Shown here: positions 6,991 to 13,313 of the stretch, in pieces | Position numbering within the stretch: the first letter of the stretch is position 1 | How the letters are laid out: each line of letters begins with the position of its first letter | Origin: a virus | Length of the DNA: 21,089 nucleotides | Strand: one strand, 5' to 3' | Virus record (IMG/VR): IMGVR_UViG_3300020447_000018 | Coordinates: 1-21,089 of that record | Program-made: the position numbers and the translations under genes | Notes under the pieces: model-generated | Told to the model about the DNA's origin: nothing | Database searches by the model: none | What the model saw: the letters and a program-made list of their open reading frames with translations, nothing else

Positions 6991-8499
6991 TTAATCAATG
7001 CTGCAAACAATAACATCAATGTATTGTACCCTTAAACTAAATCCAGAAGGAGCAGTAATCTGAGGGCTAAAGTCATCACCAGTAAATGGGTGAGTATGTG
7101 CGTCTCCACCACCAGTTAAAGATGTATTAGGAGAATTAGTATTATCACCTCTTATAGTATCTCCAGGAACAATTAAAGGTTGTGGATATGGAGAGAAATT
7201 AACGTTACTTTGTTGATATACTTGTGTTACCCGAACGGGAACATTAGTATTAGCATTTACAGTAGTATAAGTGTTTCTCTGTGCGTTAACAGTAACCGGG
7301 GTGCTGGAGGGTTGTCGAGCTGTTGATGGATTTCTAAATGGTGTTGTATTTTGAACTGGATTTGGATTAGGTTCTGGGCGTGGATTTTGTCTAGGTACTA
7401 CTAGGGGTTCTTGGAAATTGAATGCCCTGTTTTGACGGACAGTGTATTGCACACGTCGGTTCTGACGTATATTGACTTGCCCCTGAGTTTGTCCTGTGAA
7501 TGGCGCCGGTTCTCGATGCGCTCTAGCTTGAGACGAAGCTGGAAACGGATTAGGGTTTTGCCGGGATTGAGCACGATTAGTTCTCGTTGGGCTACGAACA
7601 CGTCTATTTTGTCTGAAGTAAGGTCTTCTTCTATTTCTTCTCTGCCTATGACGATCAGGTCGGCCTCCAGGTCTGACTCTTGCGGATCTATTCTGGGGAT
7701 TCTGATATGCAATCCCGCGATTTTGATGAGTCGGGCGTTGGGCTTGGGCGACCCTCTGTTGCATCCTACCTTGGTTTCTTTGTTGCTGAAACTGACCGGG
7801 TACTCTCATATTTCCCCTGACGGGATGACCTCTAGCTTGTGTCGCTTGTCGGTCCTGACCCCTATTTTGAACAGAATCACGTTGTTGATTTATCAGATGT
7901 GGCTGTTGGTATCTTTCCCGACTTATGGGATTAGTTGGTCGCTGATAAGTACCTGGGTTTTGTCTATTAACTGAGGACTGTCTGTTTTGTGGTTGTGGAT
8001 AAGCATCGGGTTGTTGATACAACAGTGGTTGTTGATAAACACTTGGTTGTTGGTATGCTCTCTGATTTGTAATTGGTAGTCTTTCTGCATATGATCTCTG
8101 CAATGTTGCTTGATATGCAGTAGGTGCAGGAGGTCCATCATCTACTTCTCTCGATCCTATTTGGTGATCGTGAGAGGCTATTTCACTAAGAGATAATGTA
8201 TGTGGTCCGACAGATCCTGCTGCAAGAGATGAAGAAACACTAGCAAATGCCTTTGGAGTGAGAGGCATTGCCGTTGTAAAGTCTGTAGTTCCAACAACTG
8301 ATCCACCAGCACCGCTAGTTACTCTAATAGCAGAACCATCTAGATCTCCAGGAGCAGAAACTTGAGTTAATTTTGTCCATCCAGTCGGTGCTGCCGCCTG
8401 ATAGAAAACCATTCTTTTACTTTGTGGAATTAAAAAGTAGAAACCTTCAATTACACTCCCATCACCAAATTCTAAACCATCTGCTTGTAAAATAGACAT
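6991..8499 (-). CDS. Tail-collar-type fibre tip protein with large Arg/Gln/Asn/Pro-rich insertion (502 aa)
   Basis: Residues 1-121 and about 451-502 match the 176-residue neighbour piece by piece. The N-terminal part has the collar signature APTGWTKL (37-44) and SHDH (109-112). The C-terminal part has GGGDAHTHPFTG (463-474) and the strand VQYIDVIVC. Paired HxH motifs recall the metal-binding HxH motifs in T4-type receptor-binding fibre tips. Between them about 330 residues (122-450) are low complexity, rich in Gln, Asn, Arg, Pro and Tyr, with four hexapeptide YQQPxx-type repeats and a strongly basic stretch around 275-310. GGAGG is 7 bases before the ATG. The likely role is a tail fibre or receptor-binding tip whose exposed loop has expanded. 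The domain call is firm; the loop's role is inference. Confidence 0.8.
   Translation of the reverse strand: MSILQADGLEFGDGSVIEGFYFLIPQSKRMVFYQAAAPTGWTKLTQVSAPGDLDGSAIRVTSGAGGSVVGTTDFTTAMPLTPKAFASVSSSLAAGSVGPHTLSLSEIASHDHQIGSREVDDGPPAPTAYQATLQRSYAERLPITNQRAYQQPSVYQQPLLYQQPDAYPQPQNRQSSVNRQNPGTYQRPTNPISRERYQQPHLINQQRDSVQNRGQDRQATQARGHPVRGNMRVPGQFQQQRNQGRMQQRVAQAQRPTHQNRGIAYQNPQNRSARVRPGGRPDRHRQRRNRRRPYFRQNRRVRSPTRTNRAQSRQNPNPFPASSQARAHREPAPFTGQTQGQVNIRQNRRVQYTVRQNRAFNFQEPLVVPRQNPRPEPNPNPVQNTTPFRNPSTARQPSSTPVTVNAQRNTYTTVNANTNVPVRVTQVYQQSNVNFSPYPQPLIVPGDTIRGDNTNSPNTSLTGGGDAHTHPFTGDDFSPQITAPSGFSLRVQYIDVIVCSID
7150..8136 (-). other. Low-complexity insertion inside tail-tip gene
   Basis: This codes for residues 122-450 of the 502-residue fibre protein and has no counterpart in the paralogue, where the same loop is about 35 residues. 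The composition is dominated by Gln, Arg, Asn and Pro, with few acidic residues. Stop codons are scarce in other frames too, so long shadow frames appear on both strands. The DNA looks richer in G and C than the flanks. Confidence 0.75.
7984..8055 (-). repeat. 18-bp tandem repeat coding YQQPxx x4
   Basis: Four in-frame hexapeptide units (YQQPSV, YQQPLL, YQQPDA, YPQPQN) at residues 149-172 of the 502-residue fibre protein. At DNA level the core is TAYCAACAACC with an exact 18-bp period; the last unit has CCA in place of the first CAA. Confidence 0.85.
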
Positions 8500-8519
8500 A
8501 TTATTTCCTCCCTTTACGA

Positions 8520-9050
8520 TTAGTTAAAACGACAAATAATCACATCAATATATTGAACAGCAAGATTTACATTTGCACTCCATGGTACTGCACTTCCTGT
8601 AAATGGGTGACTATGTGCTTGACCACCACCAGTAGAAGATGTTACTGGACCAGTAGCATTTAAGTCTCTACCAGATACTCCAGATCCAGGTTGAGGGTTA
8701 ATACCAATAGCATCACCTGCACCGTGAGCGTGAGAAGGTAATTCTGTAATACTTAGAGTATGACCACCAACTGATCCAGAAGCTGTGACTGTTCCAGTAA
8801 CAGGAACCTGACTAAATGTTGATGTAAAAGGACTACCACCAGCACCAGATGTTCCACCAGAACCAAAACCTCCGCCAGTTCCAGTAACAACTCTGAGTGC
8901 TTTATTATCATGTGTTGTTAATTTTGTCCATCCTGTTGGGGCAGACGATTCAAAGAACACAGTAACGGAATTCTGTGGAATGATATCATATCTGCTGTCT
9001 ATCTGAGTCCCATTACTGAAAACAATACCGTCAACATTTAATACAGCCAT
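8520..9050 (-). CDS. Tail-collar-domain fibre tip protein (176 aa)
   Basis: A 176-residue protein with the phage tail-collar layout: short N-terminal strands (MAVLNVDGIVFSNGTQIDS), APTGWTKL (37-44), Gly/Ser/Thr-rich loops, SHAH (106-109), HSHPFTG (146-152) and a final strand VQYIDVIICRFN. The two HxH pairs could bind metal ions, as in T4-type fibre tips. It is the compact paralogue of the next gene (6991-8499), with near-identical start, collar motif and end, so one probably arose by duplication. AGGA lies just before the ATG and two late-type octamers lie upstream. The likely role is a structural protein at the distal tail or fibre end that contacts the host. Confidence 0.8.
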   Translation of the reverse strand: MAVLNVDGIVFSNGTQIDSRYDIIPQNSVTVFFESSAPTGWTKLTTHDNKALRVVTGTGGGFGSGGTSGAGGSPFTSTFSQVPVTGTVTASGSVGGHTLSITELPSHAHGAGDAIGINPQPGSGVSGRDLNATGPVTSSTGGGQAHSHPFTGSAVPWSANVNLAVQYIDVIICRFN

Positions 9051-9075
9051 TATATCCTAAGTAGTTATTTTTTAT

Positions 9076-9083
9076 TATTTATT
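9076..9083 (-). promoter_or_regulatory. T4-type late promoter octamer
   Basis: AATAAATA on the minus strand, 25 bases before the ATG of the 176-residue collar protein, in the gap after the 9090-9743 oxygenase gene. Confidence 0.6.
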
Positions 9084-9086
9084 AGA

Positions 9087-9094
9087 TATTTATT
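9087..9094 (-). promoter_or_regulatory. Second late promoter octamer
   Basis: A second AATAAATA, 11 bases upstream of the one at 9076 and overlapping the stop codon of the upstream oxygenase gene. The two may form a tandem late promoter, or one may be incidental in this A+T-rich gap. Confidence 0.4.
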
Positions 9095-9743
9095 GAGACA
9101 TATTGAAGGAGATAGAAACTCTATCTCTTCCAGTCAGGTTTGGAGTAACATAATGAAGAAGATGTGGTGGAAAAGCAATAAATGTTCCCTCTTGTAATTC
9201 TGGGCAATGTTCCATTGCATAATCAGTTCCATTGTATGTATTAACATGAACAGATCCATCAGTTCTAACTATGCGCAATTCTCCTTGTTCCTCACCTTCG
9301 TATAAAGGATAATATAGAACTATTAGATCCGCTCCTGGATGACTATGAATAACATTATATGAATAATCATGATTCATATTTACCCATAAGTGAGCACCAC
9401 CTATATTAAAGTCACAATTACTGTTTATATTTCTCATACATTCATTAGCAAACTCCACAGCTATGTTTCCAAGATCGTAGATATTTCTGAGAGTACCCTT
9501 AAAAACTGCAGAATCTAGAGGTCTAACCTCACTCTGCCATCCACCCATATTAGATCTATTTGTGCCGGGAATATGATTTACAGAATCATAACATTCTCGA
9601 AGTATTTCATCATTATTTACGTTTGGAAAAGCTCTCCAAACTCTATCGATGAAAATATCATCATATTGAAAATCCTCCAGTTCAATTCTTTCTCTTTCTA
9701 CAGGTGCAGAACTACCATGATAATGTTCTATGTTGTAGGTCAT
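9090..9743 (-). CDS. 2OG-Fe(II) oxygenase-fold protein (PF13759-like)
   Basis: A 217-residue protein with the pattern of the family often listed as 2OG-FeII_Oxy_5: an N-terminal helical part, the strand HLWVNMN (118-124), then HSHPGAD (133-139), LYYPLYEG, FIAFPPHLLHYVTP with distal H197, and RDRVSISFN with R208. The first His pair plus D139 may supply two iron ligands, and R208 would bind 2-oxoglutarate. The start is firm: GAGGAGG is 7 bases upstream, and the ATG overlaps the preceding stop as ATGA. It is the last gene of the five-oxygenase cluster, directly before the tail-collar pair. The substrate is unknown. Confidence 0.82.
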   Translation of the reverse strand: MTYNIEHYHGSSAPVERERIELEDFQYDDIFIDRVWRAFPNVNNDEILRECYDSVNHIPGTNRSNMGGWQSEVRPLDSAVFKGTLRNIYDLGNIAVEFANECMRNINSNCDFNIGGAHLWVNMNHDYSYNVIHSHPGADLIVLYYPLYEGEEQGELRIVRTDGSVHVNTYNGTDYAMEHCPELQEGTFIAFPPHLLHYVTPNLTGRDRVSISFNMSQ

Positions 9744-10450
9744 TCATCATCCTCCTCATCTTTTTTCAAATCTTCTGGGTCATCAAAAAACATAACTTGA
9801 TTTACTCTAGTTTCGTGGAACCATCTATCATCTTCTATAGCCATTCCATGCTCATATCTATAACCATCAAATGCAACTAATCTATTATATTTTGACTTAA
9901 AAGATGCAATTCTTTTACATTCCCCAGTATGTTTAGAAATCCAAGGATCTCCATGTTCATGACCTCCTCTTCTTTCCCAAAAACCATCACAAAGTCTGTA
10001 TAGATTTGTTCCATATGAAGTGCCATCTTCACATTTATTCAGATATACTAGAGCGTTATATCCAGTATCTGTATGAGGCCACCACCAATTATTCTTGTAA
10101 TCATTATATTTTCTCGATTTCTCATCTATAAAAAATCTAGTATGATTAGTGACTACTCTTGTTCTGGTGTTGGTCGTTTGATTGAATATTTTTGATAAGG
10201 CATCATTTGGAATTTCAATTCCTTCAGAATCTAAACCATCCCACCTACGATCTTCAAAGTATTTGGTGTTTTTAGAATCCTCAAAATCATCCCATTGATC
10301 ACCCCACTTCCATAGTGGGGGAGTTTTGTTAGTTATATACTCAAAAACTAAATCTGGATACTTATAGAAATCATCCATCCAATACACTTTAGAGTCCTCA
10401 AAGTCTTCTACATGTATATTGGATAGATTGTTAATTTCCCAAATGTTCAT
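9740..10450 (-). CDS. DUF6445-like 2OG/Fe(II) oxygenase-fold protein
   Basis: A 236-residue protein with HTD (126-128) in WWWPHTDTGYNALVYLN, a GTNLYR strand, a distal His in YRYEHGM (H201) and R215 near VNQVMFF. This gives the complete His-Asp-His-Arg set of the double-stranded beta-helix oxygenases. The layout resembles DUF6445, a family of this fold with unknown substrate. The N-terminal 100 residues are Trp/Asp-rich and the C-terminus is a very acidic tail (KKDEEDDE). The stop overlaps the next gene's start by 4 bases. No Shine-Dalgarno is evident; the previous gene ends 13 bases upstream. Confidence 0.78.
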   Translation of the reverse strand: MNIWEINNLSNIHVEDFEDSKVYWMDDFYKYPDLVFEYITNKTPPLWKWGDQWDDFEDSKNTKYFEDRRWDGLDSEGIEIPNDALSKIFNQTTNTRTRVVTNHTRFFIDEKSRKYNDYKNNWWWPHTDTGYNALVYLNKCEDGTSYGTNLYRLCDGFWERRGGHEHGDPWISKHTGECKRIASFKSKYNRLVAFDGYRYEHGMAIEDDRWFHETRVNQVMFFDDPEDLKKDEEDDE

Positions 10451-10463
10451 GATATCAGTTGAA

Positions 10464-10766
10464 TTACTTTTTCTTACCTTTACCTTTTTTTTGTTTCTTG
10501 GATTTTAGATTCTTGATTGGAAAGTAGCTTTGTTTTTCTACTCTCAACTCTCGAAAGAGTTTACGGCATAATGAAAATGCATCTCTATCAGACATGTTAG
10601 AATTTACAACTGCCGAAACTTCAGACGAAAAATCAACTAAAGACTCTCTAAACTTAGACTGTTTGATGACTTCTTCCACAATGGTTTCAGAAACTGTTTC
10701 AGTTTCTGCAGCAGGAAGAGGACTACTGATAGTAACATCAACGTTACCTGTTTCTTCGATGGACAT
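10464..10766 (-). CDS. Hypothetical protein with poly-Lys tail (100 aa)
   Basis: A 100-residue protein starting MSIEETGNVD. I chose the ATG at 10766 because GGAGA lies 8 bases upstream; an extension to 10826 would run through the end of the upstream gene without a ribosome site. The N-terminal 40 residues are acidic and Thr/Ser-rich, the middle is helical (SDRDAFSLCRKLFRELR), and the end is extremely basic (KSKKQKKGKGKKK), which could bind nucleic acid or a membrane. I recognise no family. A late-type octamer lies 26 bases before the start, so it may have its own late promoter within the operon. Confidence 0.7.
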   Translation of the reverse strand: MSIEETGNVDVTISSPLPAAETETVSETIVEEVIKQSKFRESLVDFSSEVSAVVNSNMSDRDAFSLCRKLFRELRVEKQSYFPIKNLKSKKQKKGKGKKK

Positions 10767-10791
10767 AAAATAAGTCTCCAAATAGACATTT

Positions 10792-10989
10792 TTATTTATT
10801 GTACACCCGATCGATCTTTTTTTCAAGTCTTAGTATCTCACCTCTCAAGTATACTTGATTATCTTCTATTCTATCAATTCTTTCATTGATACTCTTTACC
10901 CAATCATATAATGGAACTTCCTCTTCCCATGTTAGATCTGGTTCTTCATATAATAATATATCAAATATCTTTCTCAGTTTTCTAATCAT
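10792..10989 (-). CDS. Small hypothetical coiled-coil protein (65 aa)
   Basis: A 65-residue protein starting MIRKLRKIFDILLYEEPD. The second half (INERIDRIEDNQ... ILRLEKKIDRV) has clear heptad hydrophobics and should form a short coiled coil; the middle segment TWEEEVPLYDWV is acidic and aromatic. Its start overlaps the end of the upstream oxygenase gene by 8 bases, so translation is probably coupled. Function unknown. Confidence 0.7.
   Translation of the reverse strand: MIRKLRKIFDILLYEEPDLTWEEEVPLYDWVKSINERIDRIEDNQVYLRGEILRLEKKIDRVYNK
10793..10800 (-). promoter_or_regulatory. T4-type late promoter octamer
   Basis: AATAAATA on the minus strand, 26 bases before the ATG at 10766 and overlapping the stop codon of the 65-residue gene. 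This is the same geometry as the copies at 6618 and 9076. Confidence 0.55.
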
Positions 10990-11566
10990 ACCAAAACATT
11001 TCCTCCATTTTTATTGAGGAAACACAAAATCCAAATACCCAAATAATTCTATTTGTAGATCCTCTGGTTATCGTTACTTCATGTTCAACATCAGAAACAG
11101 CATAGCAAAGTAAATCACCAGAGTCAATATCATACTCTTTTCCCTCAATTATAGTTACACCACCAGAGTCAGATTTTTGAGAAATAATATTACAATGCAC
11201 AGTATGAGTCTCTGGAATGTAAATAGGATCTATATGTTTAAAAATATATCCATCACGAATACCAATACCATTAACAATTCCATCAACAAATGATGGAGGG
11301 TGATCTTGATTCCACAGATTAAACTTAGCACGTATTCTATCTCGAATATTGTAAGCTACTTTAGGGTAGTTTATAAAGACATTCTCATCTATATGATCGA
11401 TATTATTAGCCAACCTAGTAGTAACTCTAGAACCAGGATCATCATAATCCATATTAGCACTCATATAGTAATGAGGATTCTCTCTAAAATTATTTAAAGA
11501 CCACTTATTTAATATATCAAGTTCTTTTTTTGATATAAATTCTTTTATAACTCTTACTTTTTTCAT
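10982..11566 (-). CDS. 2OG/Fe(II) oxygenase-fold protein (194 aa)
   Basis: A compact 194-residue protein with HID (111-113) in the strand FKHIDP, a turn and strand through GGVTIIEGKEY, the GDLLCY turn, distal H162 in DVEHEVT, and R173 in NRIIWVFGF. Both iron ligands and the 2-oxoglutarate Arg are present, so it is likely an active enzyme. The size is near the minimum for the fold. The start overlaps the stop of the previous oxygenase by 4 bases (ATGA). It is the third oxygenase in the run from 12943 down to 9090. The substrate cannot be inferred from sequence. Confidence 0.8.
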   Translation of the reverse strand: MKKVRVIKEFISKKELDILNKWSLNNFRENPHYYMSANMDYDDPGSRVTTRLANNIDHIDENVFINYPKVAYNIRDRIRAKFNLWNQDHPPSFVDGIVNGIGIRDGYIFKHIDPIYIPETHTVHCNIISQKSDSGGVTIIEGKEYDIDSGDLLCYAVSDVEHEVTITRGSTNRIIWVFGFCVSSIKMEEMFWYD

Positions 11567-12243
11567 TGATATCCACTAATATCGATATTAAAGGATATTG
11601 TTATCTTATCATTCTTTACCTCTGGAACATAGTGAGGTAAAGGTCCAGGAAACATAACAATATATCCTTCACTAACTTTAGACATACTTGTATCAGGACC
11701 AATTACACTGGGATCGCAATTTATATGATCAAAATCTCCTCCAGGAAAATAATTATCGGGATTATACCAGGTTGTATTTGCAGTTCCAGTATTTTCAAGA
11801 TAGTAAATTCCAGAAAAATGATGTGGAAGATGATTATGTATTTCCTGATTTCCTCCAGGTTTATACTTATTATACCACATGCTTGCTATAACTGCTGTTT
11901 TAGAAACTTCTGTTAGGTTTGCCCAACCATCATCGTCAAGGAAAAACACACATTCGTTGAAAGCCTCCCAAATAGCGTGCATTAACTCTTCGTTATTAAA
12001 CAAAATCTCACCATTAGTTTCATCAAAGTGATACGAAGAAATTAGATCAGATGCAACCCATCGATTTACAATTTTATCAGCATTTTCTTCTAGATGTTTT
12101 TCAATTTCGGGTAAAAGTGTTCTCTTAATTGTGTTATGTTTTTCCACTTTTGAATGGTATATAAACCTGGGAGGAAAATAAAAAATTCCAGTTTTGTCTT
12201 TCAAAGATTCTTTAAGCATAATACTATACTGGTATAGGACCAT
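11563..12243 (-). CDS. 2OG-Fe(II) oxygenase-fold protein (PF13759-like, 226 aa)
   Basis: The core reads MWYNKYKPGG, HNH (136-138), FSGIYYLEN, a long loop, VMFPGPLPHYVP with distal H204, and KITISFNI with K213 where Arg is usual. This is the PF13759-type layout. The ATG at 12243 overlaps the upstream gene by 20 bases; an ATG at 12219 (MLKESLKDKT) just beyond that gene's stop is an equally good start, and neither has a Shine-Dalgarno. The substitution of Lys for the 2-oxoglutarate-binding Arg may alter cofactor binding, though Lys serves this role in some branches of the fold. Confidence 0.78.
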   Translation of the reverse strand: MVLYQYSIMLKESLKDKTGIFYFPPRFIYHSKVEKHNTIKRTLLPEIEKHLEENADKIVNRWVASDLISSYHFDETNGEILFNNEELMHAIWEAFNECVFFLDDDGWANLTEVSKTAVIASMWYNKYKPGGNQEIHNHLPHHFSGIYYLENTGTANTTWYNPDNYFPGGDFDHINCDPSVIGPDTSMSKVSEGYIVMFPGPLPHYVPEVKNDKITISFNIDISGYQ

Positions 12244-12943
12244 CTGAATTACAAGGAGACATATTAAATGATAGAATTAATCTCTCTTTGTCTGATGCAT
12301 TTGGATGAGTAAAATGTACAACTGATGATGGCCAACAAAGAAGAGATCCCTCCTTTGCTTCTTCAAATTTCCAATCCGATTGACCACCAATAGCGTTAGC
12401 AATAAATGGATTCATAAAAGTAGTTGGAGTATGTTCTTTTTGATCATAATGAATATAAAGAACACAACTATATCCTATGAGTCCATGATGATGTGGGTAA
12501 TGTGCTTCATATTTTTTAGATTTTTCAAACCAAGAGTTTTGTATTGAAAAAAAGAGAGCATTCTCACAGTCTGGAGAGATTATATTTGCATATTCATCAT
12601 TAAATTGATCAGTTTGCAAGAACATTACTTCAAGAATTGCAAGTTCTTCATCTAGAATACTATTGATACTATCATTATACTGACCACCTTCACGATAATG
12701 ATAATCCGTTGAGACATCAAACGGATCACCGCCTATTATCTGATTTTCTTGCGTATTATTATATAAAGAAAGAAGTTGTTTCTTCTTATTTTCCCAATCC
12801 TTAACTTTTATATGAGCTATTGGTATCTGAAACATAGGAATAAGAATATCTTCCTCAGGATTTATCTCATATCCATGAGGAATTTCGCAATGCATTCTTC
12901 TCCTCTGCTCTTGAGGATGAGGAACTCCTTTGTTAAGACTCAT
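12224..12943 (-). CDS. 2OG-Fe(II) oxygenase-fold protein with His cluster (239 aa)
   Basis: This resembles its downstream neighbour: FFSIQNSWFE, then a His-rich HYPHHHG (148-154), GYSCVLYIHY, LLCWPSSVVHFTHP with distal H210, and RLILSFNMS with R221. This is the order of the PF13759-type fold. The N-terminal 45 residues, including QEQRRRMHCEIPHG, are extra and polar. The start forms ATGA with the stop of the 64-residue gene. It opens the run of five oxygenases. Which of the clustered histidines bind iron cannot be decided by eye. Confidence 0.78.
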   Translation of the reverse strand: MSLNKGVPHPQEQRRRMHCEIPHGYEINPEEDILIPMFQIPIAHIKVKDWENKKKQLLSLYNNTQENQIIGGDPFDVSTDYHYREGGQYNDSINSILDEELAILEVMFLQTDQFNDEYANIISPDCENALFFSIQNSWFEKSKKYEAHYPHHHGLIGYSCVLYIHYDQKEHTPTTFMNPFIANAIGGQSDWKFEEAKEGSLLCWPSSVVHFTHPNASDKERLILSFNMSPCNSDGPIPV

Positions 12944-13134
12944 TTTTCAATTCTCCAATGCTCATTACCATCTTTCGGAACCCAAAAGAAATATTTTCTA
13001 TTTAACGATGCTAAGAAAAGCATATCATTATTTTCATTCTCTACTCTACACGAATGAAACAAGTCCATCTCATTAGAGAAACGATTTTTTGCTTTTCTAG
13101 AAAGTGGATGTACGCAGACAAATTTCTTCTTCAT
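12940..13134 (-). CDS. Small basic hypothetical protein (64 aa)
   Basis: A 64-residue protein starting MKKKFVCVHPLSRKAKNRF and ending WVPKDGNEHWRIEK. The basic N-terminal half, two Cys residues and the strand-like MLFLASLNRKYFFWVPK suggest a small folded domain. It resembles short conserved cyanophage proteins, but no function is known to me. It lies 4 bases after the 32-residue membrane peptide gene and overlaps the next gene by 4 bases, so it belongs to the oxygenase operon. Confidence 0.75.
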   Translation of the reverse strand: MKKKFVCVHPLSRKAKNRFSNEMDLFHSCRVENENNDMLFLASLNRKYFFWVPKDGNEHWRIEK

Positions 13135-13138
13135 TATA

Positions 13139-13237
13139 TCACAAAAGAAAGTTAATAGCGACAGAAGTTACACGGGTTCCCCATTGTAGCATACACATGA
13201 AGGATGCAACAAATAATAGTTTCTCCAGAGAAGACAT
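13139..13237 (-). CDS. 32-aa single-span membrane microprotein
   Basis: A short frame MSSLEKLLFVASFMCMLQWG followed by TRVTSVAINFLL. A hydrophobic segment from about residue 6 to 18, with a second hydrophobic end, indicates a membrane peptide. AGGAGG lies only 3 bases before the ATG, closer than usual but unmistakable, and the stop is 4 bases from the next gene. It is the first gene after the hairpin that ends the giant fibre gene. Function unknown. Confidence 0.6.
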   Translation of the reverse strand: MSSLEKLLFVASFMCMLQWGTRVTSVAINFLL

Positions 13238-13258
13238 GTCCCTCCTATTTACTCACAT

Positions 13259-13264
13259 AGTATA
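13259..13264 (-). promoter_or_regulatory. Possible -10 element of oxygenase operon
   Basis: TATACT on the minus strand, between the terminator hairpin and the microprotein gene at 13237. No acceptable -35 is seen. A GTAAATAG stretch nearer the gene resembles, but does not match, the late octamer. Confidence 0.3.
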
Positions 13265-13265
13265 A

Positions 13266-13289
13266 CACCCCCACCCGAAGGTGGAGGTG
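13266..13289 (-). terminator. Terminator hairpin with UUCG tetraloop
   Basis: On the minus strand CACCTCCACC and GGTGGGGGTG form a 10-bp stem (one U:G pair) closed by TTCG, the very stable C(UUCG)G loop known from T4 intercistronic hairpins. It lies 24 bases past the stop of the 2000-residue gene. Only a short T run follows, so it may stop transcription inefficiently or protect the mRNA 3' end. A second, smaller inverted repeat (ACAGTT/AACTGT, 13297-13312) lies between it and the stop codon. Confidence 0.7.
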
Positions 13290-13313
13290 TGAGTGGACAG
13301 TTTTGTAACTGTT

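Noticed and set aside
7411-7974. 187-codon plus-strand frame, and a 103-codon minus-strand frame at 7401-7712, within the low-complexity insertion
   Set aside because: The Gln/Arg/Pro-rich coding sequence leaves few stop codons in other frames. Neither has a ribosome site, while the 502-residue frame is anchored by collar motifs on both sides.
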